Positions 31,682 to 40,490 of a stretch of 64,000 nt of DNA are shown here, piece after piece (position 1 is the first letter of the stretch; each line of letters opens with the position of its first letter). The stretch lies in assembly GCF_003846175.1 (NCBI RefSeq), contig NZ_ML123045.1:1082082-1146081 (forward strand). Reading direction: 5' to 3'. Made by a program: the position numbers and the translations under genes. The DNA is from Streptomyces sp. ADI95-17. Its GTDB lineage: Bacteria > Actinomycetota > Actinomycetes > Streptomycetales > Streptomycetaceae. The notes under the pieces are model-generated. The model saw only the letters and a program-made list of their open reading frames with translations. It had not been told where the DNA came from and did no database searches.

Positions 31682-32368
31682 ATGTCTAGACTGCGTCGCA
31701 TGCCACGTCAGCAACAGCCCGCAACACGCCCGGTCCGCCGCCGGAGCTACGACCAGTTCTGCGCCACCGCGCGCGCCCTCGATTCCGTGGGCGACCGATG
31801 GACGCTGCTGATCGTCCGTGAACTGCTGGCGGGCCCCCGCCGCTACACCGACCTGCACGCCGACCTTCCGGGCGTCAGCACGGACGTGCTCGCCTCCCGG
31901 CTCCGGGACATGGAGCAGAACGGCCTCGCCACCCGCCGCCGGCTCCCGCCGCCCGCCGCCGCCTCGGTCTACGAACTCACCGAGCGCGGCCACGGACTGA
32001 TGCCGGTGCTCGCCGCGCTCGCCGAGTGGGGCGCGCCCGCGCTCGCCGAACGACGCCCGACCGACGCGGTGCGGGCCCACTGGTTCGCGCTTCCGCTGCT
32101 GCGCGCACTGGACGGGCCGGCCTACTCCGGGGTCGTCGAAGTACGCCTGGACGAGGGCGAGTTCCACGTGCGCGCCGGTGGTGCGGAGGAGGGGGAAGCG
32201 GTGTACGGGGACGGCCCCGCCGACCGTGCCGATGCCCGTATCGCGCTGGACGTCGAGGTCTGCCTGGAGCTCGCGCGCGGCGGGCTGACCCTCGTGGAGG
32301 CCGTCGAGGGCGGCCGTGTCGAGGTGTCGGGCGACGGGCCGCTCGCCGCTGCGCTGCGAGGTGAGTGA
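31682..32368 (+). CDS. HxlR family winged-helix regulator
   Basis: 228 residues. The HxlR domain covers about residues 20-120: YDQFCATARALDSVGDRWTLLIVRELLAGPRRYTDL, then PGVSTDVLASRLRDMEQNGLA and YELTERGHGL. The C-terminal 100 residues form a small ligand-type domain seen in longer HxlR proteins. A second in-frame ATG at 31700 is a possible start; neither has a good ribosome binding site, and the first lies four nt after a palindrome. It probably represses itself and the divergent aminotransferase operon. Confidence 0.88.
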   Translation: MSRLRRMPRQQQPATRPVRRRSYDQFCATARALDSVGDRWTLLIVRELLAGPRRYTDLHADLPGVSTDVLASRLRDMEQNGLATRRRLPPPAAASVYELTERGHGLMPVLAALAEWGAPALAERRPTDAVRAHWFALPLLRALDGPAYSGVVEVRLDEGEFHVRAGGAEEGEAVYGDGPADRADARIALDVEVCLELARGGLTLVEAVEGGRVEVSGDGPLAAALRGE

Positions 32369-32440
32369 CAGGGGCGGCAGGAGGGTGGGCTGTGGTGCGC
32401 CCGCCCACCGATGGCGCCGGAGCGGCCGGCCGGACGGCCG

Positions 32441-32806
32441 TCAGTCGGCGAGCGTCTCGCCGTACGCCCCGAAACCGGAGATCACCAGGCCGTCGCGGAA
32501 GATCAGCACCTCGCTGACCCGGCCGCCGATCTGGTTGCGGTAGTCGATCACCAGGGCATGGACGCTCACCCGGACGTCCACCAGTTCGAACCTCAGCTCG
32601 GGGATGCGCTCCAGTCCCGTCGCCCAGTAGGCGCGCAGCGCATCCTTTCCGTGCACCGTGCCGGAGACATCACCGGTCAGCTGCGCGATGACGGGCGAAC
32701 GGAACGTCACGTCGTCGTGATAGTGCGTCAGAATGCGGTCCAGGTCATGGGAGTTCCAGCCGTCCAGCCACTCGGCGGCGAACGTGCGGGCGAATTCGAG
32801 GTCCAT
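32441..32806 (-). CDS. SnoaL-like/NTF2-fold protein
   Basis: 121 residues, the usual size. FARTFAAEWLDGWNSHDLDRILTHYHDDVTFRSPVI is the typical first half of SnoaL-like proteins, and the rest gives the curved sheet (FELVDVRVSVHALVIDYRNQIGGRVSEVLIFRDGLVISGFGAYGE). Members are polyketide cyclases, isomerases or simple binding proteins; no function can be chosen here. The longer upstream frame overlaps the divergent nucleotidyltransferase gene and is rejected. Confidence 0.85.
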   Translation of the reverse strand: MDLEFARTFAAEWLDGWNSHDLDRILTHYHDDVTFRSPVIAQLTGDVSGTVHGKDALRAYWATGLERIPELRFELVDVRVSVHALVIDYRNQIGGRVSEVLIFRDGLVISGFGAYGETLAD

Positions 32807-32892
32807 GGTGAAGATCGTAGGAGGCGGACCGGCCGCGGACGGAGCGTTTTCGGATGACGGGGGACAACAGCCGACGACAGGAGAGAGCGGCC

Positions 32893-34095
32893 ATGAACGG
32901 AGAGATCCCGCAGGACCGGACGGGTACGGGAGAACTCGACCCGGCGCGGCGCGCCGCGTTCGCACAGGACCTGCTGCGGGCGCTCGCCGCGTACTGCCCC
33001 GGTTCGCGGGCGGAGCTGCGGGGCTCGCTCGCTCTTGGAACGGCGGACGCGTACAGCGACATCGACATCGCCTGGACGGTGCCCGACGGCCGGTTCGACG
33101 CCTGCCTCGACGCCGTCCCCGAGGTGCTCGGGGCGGTGGTGCCACTGGAATCCCTCCGTACGGACCCCGATTCGCGGAACTCCCGTGAGCGGCGGCTGCT
33201 CTTCGCCGCCTTCCGCGGGCTTCCGCTCTTCTGGCGTCTGGATCTGGAGGTCGCGTGGAGCGCGGATCCGGAGGCCGCGTGGCGTGTGGATCCGGAGGCC
33301 GCGTCAGCACCGGTCGCCGGCCGGCCCGGCCCTGACCGGGGCGATCCGGCGGCGCACGGCGACGGCTGGTCGAGGCCGGCGAGTGCGCTGGCCAACGCGG
33401 TCGCCGCGACGAAGGCCGTACTGCGCGGGCAGCCGCGGAACGCCCGGGGGCTGCTGGAGCGCGGCTTCCGGCGCATCGACGCGCCGGACGACGTGTCCGG
33501 GCGGTGGTGCGCCGACATCCGCAGGCTCGCCGAAACGGCGGCCCGGCGCGAACCGGACCTGCGCCCCCTCGCCGACCGGGTGCTGAGCCTCGCCGAGAGC
33601 CACCGGGCGCAGCTCATGTGGTGGACGTTCCCCGCCGGCGTACGCGAGCGGATCGACGAACTGGTCCTGGCGGGACGGAACATCCAGGCCGTCGGGGTGA
33701 TGCGGGAGAGCGGCGTCGAACCCCGTCCGGAGCTGCACGAATGCGTGGAGGTGCTGGACGGGCGCCACCGGGCACTCGCCGACCGCATGCCGCCCCCGGC
33801 CCGCCCGGACGTGGACACCATGGCCGCCGCTGCCCGCGCTCTGCCCCGCGGTCCGGTGGCCGTCGAGGCGGTCTGGGACGGCGATACCTGGGGCTGGATC
33901 GTGGTGCTGACCGCCGTCCTGGCCGGGCCGTGGGAGAGCGTCGACCTGGACGGCTTCCGGATCGGTGCGGCGGGCACCGGCGAGGCGGCGCGGACCGGCC
34001 GGGAACTGGCGGAGCGGCTCGGCGTCCCTTTCCGCTTCGCAAGCCCGGACGAACCCGACGAGGACGCCCCTCGCTGGTGGGACGCCCGGCACTGA
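32893..34095 (+). CDS. Nucleotidyltransferase-domain protein
   Basis: 400 residues. GSLALGTADAYSDIDIAW (about 46-63) is the G-S-x9-D-x-D motif of the polymerase-beta-like nucleotidyltransferase superfamily (compare MNT and aminoglycoside adenylyltransferases). The rest is helical with FPAGVRERIDELVLAGRNIQAVG. Residues about 120-140 hold a short duplicated unit, EVAWSADPEAAWRVDPEAA. Function is unknown; an antitoxin or nucleotide-transfer role is possible but no HEPN partner is adjacent. AGGAGAGAG precedes the ATG at 32893. Confidence 0.72.
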   Translation: MNGEIPQDRTGTGELDPARRAAFAQDLLRALAAYCPGSRAELRGSLALGTADAYSDIDIAWTVPDGRFDACLDAVPEVLGAVVPLESLRTDPDSRNSRERRLLFAAFRGLPLFWRLDLEVAWSADPEAAWRVDPEAASAPVAGRPGPDRGDPAAHGDGWSRPASALANAVAATKAVLRGQPRNARGLLERGFRRIDAPDDVSGRWCADIRRLAETAARREPDLRPLADRVLSLAESHRAQLMWWTFPAGVRERIDELVLAGRNIQAVGVMRESGVEPRPELHECVEVLDGRHRALADRMPPPARPDVDTMAAAARALPRGPVAVEAVWDGDTWGWIVVLTAVLAGPWESVDLDGFRIGAAGTGEAARTGRELAERLGVPFRFASPDEPDEDAPRWWDARH

Positions 34096-34124
34096 ACGGG
34101 AGGCACTGAACGGGAGGCTCGGGG

Positions 34125-34186
34125 CGATGACGGACCCGGGCGATGACGGACCGGGGGCGATGACGGACCCGGGCGATGATGGGCGG
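34125..34186. repeat. Tandem GCGATGACGGACC repeat over a start region
   Basis: Three near-identical units of 15-18 bp (GCGATGACGGACC plus a G run, starting at 34125, 34140 and 34158) and a fourth degenerate one (GCGATGATGGG at 34174) multiply the possible start codons of the uridine-kinase-like gene. Confidence 0.75.
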
Positions 34187-34837
34187 GTGCGATTCGAAGC
34201 GATCACCTGGGAGCGGCTGGCCGAAGCCATCGCCGCACGGACCGACACCCTGGAACCCGCCGACGGCGGCCCCTGGCTGAAGGTCGCCGTCGACGGCGCT
34301 CCGGCGGCCCGCACCGGGGAGCCGGCCGAGCGCGTCGCACAGGCGCTGCGGGTCCGGGGCCGCGCGGTGCTGGTCGTGTCCACCGAGGGTTTCCTGCGGC
34401 CGGCGAGTCTCCGGTACGAGTACGGCAAGGAGGACCCGGACTCGTACTACGGCAGTTGGTTCGACACGGGCGCGCTGTGGCGCGAGGTCTTCGGACCGCT
34501 GGAGGCCGGCGGGAGCGGGCGGGTGCTGCCCGATCTCTGGGATCCGGTGACCGACCGGGCCACACGCAGCCCGTACCGGCCACTGCCCGAGGGCGGGGTG
34601 CTGGTGGTGCACGGGCCGCTGCTGCTGGGGCACTGGTTCCCGTTCGACCTGAGTGTTCATCTGCGGCTGTCGCCGGGCGCGCTGCGCCGCCGTACCGAGG
34701 AGGCGGAGCGCTGGACGCTGCCCGCCTTCGCGCGCTACGAGGACGAGGCTGCGCCCGGCGACCACGCGGACGCGGTCGTACGCTCCGACGATCCGCGCCA
34801 CCCGGCCTGGACCGGGTGGCGCGGGGCGGCGGGCTGA
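34127..34837 (+). CDS. Uridine-kinase-like protein
   Basis: 236 residues from the ATG at 34127 (GGGAGG nine nt upstream). In-frame starts also exist at ATG 34160 and GTG 34187, because the first 20 codons are a tandem repeat; family members I remember start at the position of the GTG (RFEAITWERL). The core VAVDGAPAARTG occupies the P-loop position but lacks the usual GKS/T, while FDTGALWREVFGPLE, LPDLWDPVTDRATRS and LVVHGPLLLGHWFPFDLSVHL follow the uridine kinase/phosphoribulokinase pattern of Streptomyces. Catalysis is uncertain because of the P-loop. Confidence 0.7.
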   Translation: MTDPGDDGPGAMTDPGDDGRVRFEAITWERLAEAIAARTDTLEPADGGPWLKVAVDGAPAARTGEPAERVAQALRVRGRAVLVVSTEGFLRPASLRYEYGKEDPDSYYGSWFDTGALWREVFGPLEAGGSGRVLPDLWDPVTDRATRSPYRPLPEGGVLVVHGPLLLGHWFPFDLSVHLRLSPGALRRRTEEAERWTLPAFARYEDEAAPGDHADAVVRSDDPRHPAWTGWRGAAG

Positions 34838-34870
34838 CGTCACGGTCGGGGACCGGGCCTTCGGCCGCGC

Positions 34871-35899
34871 TCAGGGGCCCGGACGGCCGCCCACGGTGGT
34901 GACCGCCTCCGCGCCCGCCCGGCATCCCGCCGCCGCGGCCGAAGCGGCGTCCGCACCCGCCAGACGCGCCGCGAGAAAACCGCCGGTGAACGCGTCGCCC
35001 GCACCCGTCGAGTCCACCGCCCCGCGCACCTGAACCGCCGGGATGCGCCCGGTCACCGTACCGGCGGCTGCGAGCAGGGCTCCGCGCTCGCCGAGCGTGA
35101 CGACCACCCGGCCCACCTGGAGGCTCAACTTGGCCGCGGCATCGGCCGGTTCGGGAAGTCCGGTGAGCAGCCGGGCCTCGTCCGCGTTGGGCAGCAGCAG
35201 ATCGGCGCTCTCCACGGCTGCCAGGAACCGGTCGGCGCCCAGCTCGGCGAGGAAGCCGGCCGAGGCCGGGTCGACGCTCACCGGGATCCGCCGCGACCGT
35301 GCCTCCCGCAGGGCGAGCAGGGCCGTCGCCCGGCTCGTCGCGGCGAAGAGAAGGTAGCCGGAGAGATGGAGATGGGCGACGCCGTCCAGCATCGACGGTG
35401 ACCAGTCGTCGGGGGAGAGGCGGAGCACGGCCCCGCTGTCGGTGAGGAAGGTGCGCTCGGCGGCGGAATCGACGAGCGCGACGACGGTGGCGGTCGGAGC
35501 TTCCTCGTCCACGGCCAGCAGAGAGCGCACCCCTGCCCGCCGCAGCGCGTCCCGGTGCCAGTCCGCGCTGTCGGCACCGACCCTGGCCAGCAGCCGCACA
35601 TCGGCGCATCCCGAACGGGCCGCCCAGCAGGCGACATTGGCCCCCGCGCCGCCGGGAAGGGTACGGATCCGGGCCGAGGTGTCCGTACCGTGGACCAGCG
35701 CCGTCCCGTGCCGCGCCACCACATCCGTGACCACGTCCCCGATGACGAGCAGGCCACCGCCGGTCGTCGCCCCGTCGTCAACCGGCACTTGCACCCGGCC
35801 GTCAGTCGCCACTCGGCCGTCAGTCGCCACTCGGCCGTCGGCCGGCACCTGGCCGTTGGCAGTCCCCTGGCCGTCAACCGGCACCCGGCCGCCGGTCAT
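34871..35899 (-). CDS. psuK: PfkB-family kinase, probably pseudouridine kinase
   Basis: 342 residues. LPGGAGANVACWAARSG and VRGAVDSTGAGDAFTGGFL are the PfkB motifs 1 and 2; the latter holds the catalytic Asp. Because its ATG shares ATGA with the psuG stop (35896-35899), the kinase most likely makes pseudouridine 5'-phosphate for PsuG. The N-terminal 45 residues are an unusual repeat (DGRVATDGRVATDGRV) ahead of the true domain start at GGGLLVIGDVVTDVVARHG, so the real start could lie nearer to the domain. It converges on the uridine-kinase-like gene. Confidence 0.85.
   Translation of the reverse strand: MTGGRVPVDGQGTANGQVPADGRVATDGRVATDGRVQVPVDDGATTGGGLLVIGDVVTDVVARHGTALVHGTDTSARIRTLPGGAGANVACWAARSGCADVRLLARVGADSADWHRDALRRAGVRSLLAVDEEAPTATVVALVDSAAERTFLTDSGAVLRLSPDDWSPSMLDGVAHLHLSGYLLFAATSRATALLALREARSRRIPVSVDPASAGFLAELGADRFLAAVESADLLLPNADEARLLTGLPEPADAAAKLSLQVGRVVVTLGERGALLAAAGTVTGRIPAVQVRGAVDSTGAGDAFTGGFLAARLAGADAASAAAAGCRAGAEAVTTVGGRPGP
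35796..35849. repeat. 18-bp tandem repeat in the 5' end of psuK
   Basis: CGGCCGTCAGTCGCCACT occurs twice perfectly (35796-35813 and 35814-35831) and once degenerately. In the gene it encodes ATDGRV units. Being a multiple of three, length change keeps the frame. Confidence 0.85.
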
Positions 35900-36882
35900 T
35901 GTCCGGCCGCCCGGCCGGTCTGCGAGGCCGGGTCCTCGGGGGGCCGGGCCGCCCAGGAGCCGGAGATCCGCGCGGCGAGCGACACATTGGCGCGTACGGC
36001 CGCCAGATTGGCCTCCAGCGAGGCGCCGCCGGTTCCCCGCATCAGCCGGTCCAGCAGGAACGGTGTGACGGCCTGGCCCACGATGCCGCGCTCCCGGCAT
36101 TCCGCCAGGGCCTCGGCCAGCACACGGTCGTGGAGTGCGGGATCCAGCTGGCCCGCCACGGGGACGGGGTTGGCGACGACGAGCGCGCCCCCGGGCCCGC
36201 CGAGCGCGTCCTGGGCCCGCATCACGTCCGCGACCTCCTCGGGCGTCCGCACCGTCCAGTCGACCGGCTCGCCCGAACTGGTCAGATAGAAGCCGGGGAA
36301 GAGGCCGGTGCCGTAACCGAGCACGGTGACGCCCAGCGTCTCCAGGCGTTGCAGCGTCGCCGGGACGTCCAGGATCGACTTCACCCCGGCGCACACCACG
36401 GTGATGCCGGTCCGCGCCAGGAGCCGGAGATCGGCGGACTCGTCCTGGGTCCGCGTCCACTCCCGGTGTACGCCGCCGAGGCCGCCGGTCGCGAAGACAC
36501 GCAGGCCGGCGCGGGCGGCCAGGAACGCCGTGGCGGACACGGTCGTCGCCCCGCTCGCGCCCGTCGCCATGGCCGGCGCGAGGTCCCGGTGCCCCAGCTT
36601 CCGCATCCCGGGGTCCGTGGCGACCCGCTCCAACTGGGCTTTGTCCAGGCCGATGTGGGCCCTTCCGTCGAGTACGGCGATCGTCGCGGGCACCGCGCCC
36701 GCCGACTGTACGAGCCCTTCGAGCTCCTCGGCGACCCGCAGATTGCGGGGACGCGGCAGACCGTGGGCGATGATCGTCGACTCCAGGGCCACGACGGGGT
36801 GGTGCGTGGCGAGGGCCGCTCGTACCTCGGGGGAGAGGGCAGGGGCGCAGGGGTGTGCGCGATGCGACGCGTTGGATGACAT
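35896..36882 (-). CDS. psuG: Pseudouridine-5'-phosphate glycosidase
   Basis: 328 residues. HPVVALESTIIAHGLPRP, ATIAVLDGRAHIGL, GMRKLGHRDLAPAMA, GATTVSATAFLAARAGLRVFATGGLGGVHR and VVANPVPV are all signature segments of the PsuG/YeiN family, which splits pseudouridine 5'-phosphate into uracil and ribose 5-phosphate. The ATG at 36882 is preferred because AGGGA lies seven nt before it; the GTG two codons earlier is too close. With psuK it forms a complete pathway for re-using pseudouridine from RNA turnover. Confidence 0.95.
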   Translation of the reverse strand: MSSNASHRAHPCAPALSPEVRAALATHHPVVALESTIIAHGLPRPRNLRVAEELEGLVQSAGAVPATIAVLDGRAHIGLDKAQLERVATDPGMRKLGHRDLAPAMATGASGATTVSATAFLAARAGLRVFATGGLGGVHREWTRTQDESADLRLLARTGITVVCAGVKSILDVPATLQRLETLGVTVLGYGTGLFPGFYLTSSGEPVDWTVRTPEEVADVMRAQDALGGPGGALVVANPVPVAGQLDPALHDRVLAEALAECRERGIVGQAVTPFLLDRLMRGTGGASLEANLAAVRANVSLAARISGSWAARPPEDPASQTGRAAGQ

Positions 36883-37034
36883 GTCCACATCCCTGTCGCG
36901 GGCGCGGCCGCCTCAAACGTGCGGCCGGGTCGGCGGACCCGTGCGGCGCGCGCCGGACTGGCCGGGATTCCGCTTGCCATTTCTGCGCATCCTGCTGCCG
37001 AGTCGTTTCCCGGCGGTCGCTAAGGTGACCGGCC

Positions 37035-37397
37035 ATGACCACATTTGATCAAGCCCCTGCCTCGTTCGCCGTGCACATTCCGGACGCCGAACTCGAACCG
37101 GAGCCGCTGGACCCCGCGCAGATCGTCTCGGGCGAGCCCGTGGTGACCGGCAAGGTGCTCTGGGAGTCGCCCGACGGCAAGCAGGTGCGTGGCATCTGGC
37201 AGATCACGCCCGGCGTGGTCACCGACACCGAGGCCAACGAACTCTTCGTGGTCGTCGGCGGACGCGCGACCGTGGTGGTCGAGGGCGGTGCGACGCTGGA
37301 GATCGGGCCGGGGGACGCCTGTGTGCTGCGCGAGGGCGACCGCACGACGTGGACCGTGCACGAGACGCTGCGCAAGGCGTACCACATCAGCCTCTGA
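37035..37397 (+). CDS. Cupin domain protein (EutQ/DUF861-like)
   Basis: 120 residues. One cupin barrel: WQITPGVVTDTEANELFVVVGGRATVVVEG then LEIGPGDACVLREGDRTTWTVHETLRKAYHISL. The usual metal-binding histidines are only partly present, with E in ANELF and H in TVHET, as in the DUF861/EutQ-like group. It may be a small enzyme or binding protein. TAAGGT (37021-37026) ends eight nt before the ATG, suggesting a leaderless start. Confidence 0.85.
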   Translation: MTTFDQAPASFAVHIPDAELEPEPLDPAQIVSGEPVVTGKVLWESPDGKQVRGIWQITPGVVTDTEANELFVVVGGRATVVVEGGATLEIGPGDACVLREGDRTTWTVHETLRKAYHISL

Positions 37398-37416
37398 AGC
37401 CCCTCCGACAACTTCT

Positions 37417-37434
37417 GAAGCCCTCCGGGGCTTC
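37417..37434. terminator. Hairpin between cupin and MFS genes
   Basis: GAAGCCC (37417-37423), loop TCCG, GGGCTTC (37428-37434), then CCCCG. It lies between two convergent genes and can serve either direction. Confidence 0.6.
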
Positions 37435-37442
37435 CCCGCGGT

Positions 37443-38771
37443 TCAGTCGGAAGCCCCGGGCGCGACTGTGGGGGTGGGGGTGGGCCGGGTCAGCGCCCGG
37501 CGCAGTGCCAGCGCCGCCATCGGCAGCAGCAGACAGGCTCCGACCACGTTCAGCCAGCCGTAGCTCGCCCGGGCGACGATGACCCCGGCGACCGCTCCGC
37601 CGATGCCCGCCGCCGTGTTCATGGTCAGATCCGACAGACCCTGCACGGCGGCGCGGGCGGGCTGCGGCACGGAGTCGGTGAGCAGCGCCGAACCGGCGAC
37701 CAGCCCCGCCGACCAGCCGAGACCGAGCGTGAAGAGACCGGCCGCCGTCTGCCCGTGGCTGGGTCCCGCGGTTCCGGCCAGCAGCGCGGCGCAGGAGAGC
37801 AGGCCGACCGCCAGACCGATCACGGCGAGCCGGCCGAAGCGGTCCGACAGCCAGCCCATCACCGGGGAGAACGCGTACATCCCCGCGATGTGGCCGCTGA
37901 TGACCAGGCCGATCAGCTGGAGCCCGGCGCCGTGATGGCCCAGATCGACCGGGGTCATCACCATGATCGAGACCATCGCGGTGTGCGACACGGTCACCGT
38001 CACCAGCGCCAGCCGTGCCATGGGCGAGGCCCGCACCGCCGCGATTCCGGCGCGCAGCGACCGGCCGGCCGGCGAACCGTCGCCCTGCGGCGCCAGCGCC
38101 CGCGCCGTGAGCAGCGGGTCCGGTCGCAGCAGCACCCCGACCACCACGGCGGCCAGCAGGAAGATCCCGGCTGCGAAGACGAACGGGCCCGCCTTCTCGG
38201 ATATGGGGCCGCCCCGGAAGAGATGGCCCACCGGGGCGGCGATGTTCGGCCCGAGGACGGAGCCGATCGTGGTGGCCCAGATGACGGTGGAGATCGCCCG
38301 GCCGCGCCGGTCGGGCTCGGCCAGATCCGCGGCGGCGAACCGGGCCTGCAGATTGGCCGAGGATCCGGCGCCGAACCCGGCCATGCCGAGCAGCAGCAAC
38401 GGGAAGCTGTTCACGAGGGTGGACAGGACCACCAGCCCCGCGCCGAGCGCGCCGATCAGATACGCCAGTACGAGACCGGGGCGCCGGCCGCGCGCGGTCA
38501 TCAGCGCGGCCAGCGGCAGCGAGAGCAGCGCCGTTCCGGTGACCGAAGCGGTCGGGGCCAGACCGGACAGCGCCTCGGAGCCGCTCACCTCGGTGGCCAG
38601 CACGGGGGCCAGGGCGATGCCGATGGGCACACCGAGGCCGCCGAGTATCTGGCTGCCTATGAGCACCGCGGACGTTCTGCGCCGCAGCCCGGGCAGCTCG
38701 GCCTCCGTGACCGGGGCGGCGGGGCGGCCGGGCCCGGTGGGGGTGTCAGGTGCATCGAGGGTGTTGGTCAC
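37443..38771 (-). CDS. MFS transporter
   Basis: 442 residues from the GTG at 38771. About 12 hydrophobic segments, with the MFS loop 2-3 signature region MTARGRRPGLVLAYLIGALGAG and the repeat version WLSDRFGRLAVIGLAVGLL in the second half. It is of the drug-efflux or sugar-efflux type; the substrate is unknown. No ribosome binding site is seen, and an inverted repeat ACTGGC...GCCAGT (38770-38788) overlaps the start, so the start and control are uncertain. Confidence 0.85.
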   Translation of the reverse strand: MTNTLDAPDTPTGPGRPAAPVTEAELPGLRRRTSAVLIGSQILGGLGVPIGIALAPVLATEVSGSEALSGLAPTASVTGTALLSLPLAALMTARGRRPGLVLAYLIGALGAGLVVLSTLVNSFPLLLLGMAGFGAGSSANLQARFAAADLAEPDRRGRAISTVIWATTIGSVLGPNIAAPVGHLFRGGPISEKAGPFVFAAGIFLLAAVVVGVLLRPDPLLTARALAPQGDGSPAGRSLRAGIAAVRASPMARLALVTVTVSHTAMVSIMVMTPVDLGHHGAGLQLIGLVISGHIAGMYAFSPVMGWLSDRFGRLAVIGLAVGLLSCAALLAGTAGPSHGQTAAGLFTLGLGWSAGLVAGSALLTDSVPQPARAAVQGLSDLTMNTAAGIGGAVAGVIVARASYGWLNVVGACLLLPMAALALRRALTRPTPTPTVAPGASD

Positions 38772-38924
38772 TGGCGCAGTGTGCCAGTCCGTACGCGGGT
38801 ACGAAACAGGGTTCGGACCGGGTACGGCCGGCACGGCTCCGCGCAGGGCCCGGGATCGCCGGACTTCCTGCTGCCCCGCCCCGGCGGCCCGAGCGCCCCG
38901 GACCGGAAGGCTCCGGCAGCCGGC

Positions 38925-39467
38925 TCAGAACAGCGGCCGGGGCAGCACACCCTCCAGAGCCAGCAGCTGCCGCTTGGTTTCGAGGCCGCCGCCGAACCCG
39001 CCGAGACCGCCGTCGCTCTCCACCACCCGATGGCACGGCACCACCACCGGCAGCGGATTGGACCCCATGGCCGCCCCGACCGCCTGCGCGGCGCCCGGCT
39101 GTCCCACCCGCCCGGCGAGATCCCCGTACCCGACGACCGTGCCGTACGGCACGCCCGTGGCCAGCTCGCGGAGCACCTGGCGGTTGAAACCGGAGGTCAG
39201 CGACCAGTCCAGATCGAGCGAGAACTCCCGCGACGAGCCCGCGAAATACTCCGCGAGCTGACGTATCGGCTCGGCGAGCCGGGCGGAGCCGGGAGACTCC
39301 ACCGGCTCCGCGCCCAGTCGCGTCCGCAGCTGTTCGACCGCCTTCTCCCGCACCTCGGGACGGGCATGGAAGAACACACCCACCAGTCCCTTGCCGGTCG
39401 CGGCGAGCAGCAGCGGGCCGATGTCGCTCCCGACGACGGCCCACTCGACGACCCCGTTGCTGTTCAT
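38925..39467 (-). CDS. Methylated-DNA-protein cysteine methyltransferase
   Basis: 180 residues. PVVVPCHRVV near residue 144 contains the acceptor cysteine (PCHRV), with GTVVGYGDLAGRVGQPGAAQAVGAAMGSNPLP in front, the DNA-binding and active-site block of Ogt/AGT proteins. The N-terminal domain (EWAVVGSDIGPLLLAATGKGLVGVFF) is the usual RNase-H-like half. It takes O6-alkyl groups from guanine in a suicide reaction. Transcription probably starts at or one base before the ATG, from a damage-type promoter nearly identical to that of uvrB. Confidence 0.95.
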   Translation of the reverse strand: MNSNGVVEWAVVGSDIGPLLLAATGKGLVGVFFHARPEVREKAVEQLRTRLGAEPVESPGSARLAEPIRQLAEYFAGSSREFSLDLDWSLTSGFNRQVLRELATGVPYGTVVGYGDLAGRVGQPGAAQAVGAAMGSNPLPVVVPCHRVVESDGGLGGFGGGLETKRQLLALEGVLPRPLF

Positions 39468-39474
39468 GTGGACC

Positions 39475-39497
39475 ACCGTACGGCCGGCCACTGACAA
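39475..39497 (-). promoter_or_regulatory. DNA-damage (PafBC/RecA-NDp type) promoter of the alkyltransferase
   Basis: On the minus strand TTGTCAGTG (39489-39497), eight nt, TACGGT (39475-39480), then seven nt to the ATG. This matches the TTGTCRGTG-N8-TAnnnT form of the RecA-independent damage promoters known from mycobacteria, recognised with PafBC. Confidence 0.85.
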
Positions 39498-39542
39498 CGG
39501 GCCCGGGGCGGACGGGCGGGGGCGGACCGGCCGGCCACAGGG

Positions 39543-40490
39543 TCAGCGGGTGGCTTCGCGCACCACGTCGGGGTTGTTGGTGATGATTCCGTCCACGCCG
39601 AGGCCCGCCACCTTCGCGGCGGTCGCCGCGTCGTTGACCGTCCAGGTGTTGACCCGGAGCTTCTTGCCGTGCGCGCCCTTCAGCGCGTGCACCGCGTCCA
39701 CGTAGTCGGCCGAAACCGATGTGTAGGACGGGTTGATCTGGTCGGTGAAGGCCGCGTACGAGGGCAGATCGGCCACCGCGGGAGTGCCGAGGAAGCCCGT
39801 CGTGACGTCCGGTCGCAGCTGGTGCACCTTCTTCACGCTGTCCGCGCCGAAGCTCTGGACGACGAGCCTGTTCTTCACGTGCGAACGGTCGAGCCACCCC
39901 TTCTGGCGCAGCACCCGCAGGGTCTCCTTCTCGATCCCCGGGTAGATCTCGGGGCTCTTGATCTCCAGGAGCAGCTTCTGCTGGTTGCGCTCGATCCGGT
40001 CCAGGTACTGCTTGAGCGTCGGCACCCGGGTCCCGGCGAACTCCGGACCGAACCAGCTGCCCGCGTCCAGCCGGGCGATCTCCGCGGCCGTGAAGTCCTT
40101 GACCGCCCACGGAGCCCGGTCCGGGAAGACCTGCTCCGCATCGGTGGTCCGCTTCAGATCGGTGTCGTGCACGACCACCAGCACACCGTCCTTGGTGAAC
40201 TGGACGTCGTTCTCCACCCAGTCGAAGCCGAGGGCGTCGGCCTTGTCGACGGCGGCCAGGGTGTTCTCCGGCGCGTAGGCCGAGGCACCCCGGTGGGCGA
40301 AGACGACGGGAGCGCTCCGCTTCGTGCCCGAGGTCCGGGCGCTCACGGTGCTGACGCCGGTGACCGCCGTCGTGTGCCCGGCCGCGGTGGTCCGGCCCGT
40401 GGTCTGCGTATCGGCGGTCGACATCAGATACGCGCCGGCGCCCATCAGGGACGCGGCGGCGAGGGCGGCGGTCGCGGTGCGTGCGTACAC
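39543..40490 (-). CDS. Secreted glycerophosphodiester phosphodiesterase
   Basis: 315 residues. A membrane/signal segment at the N-terminus (ATAALAAASLMGAGAYLM) is followed by FAHRGASAYAPENTLAAVDKA, the catalytic His/Glu block of the GDPD family, then NDVQFTKDGVLVVVHDTDLKRTTD and LLLEIKSPEIY. It hydrolyses glycerophosphodiesters or teichoic-acid-like polymers outside the membrane to give glycerol 3-phosphate. AAGGAG lies five nt before the GTG at 40490. Confidence 0.93.
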   Translation of the reverse strand: MYARTATAALAAASLMGAGAYLMSTADTQTTGRTTAAGHTTAVTGVSTVSARTSGTKRSAPVVFAHRGASAYAPENTLAAVDKADALGFDWVENDVQFTKDGVLVVVHDTDLKRTTDAEQVFPDRAPWAVKDFTAAEIARLDAGSWFGPEFAGTRVPTLKQYLDRIERNQQKLLLEIKSPEIYPGIEKETLRVLRQKGWLDRSHVKNRLVVQSFGADSVKKVHQLRPDVTTGFLGTPAVADLPSYAAFTDQINPSYTSVSADYVDAVHALKGAHGKKLRVNTWTVNDAATAAKVAGLGVDGIITNNPDVVREATR

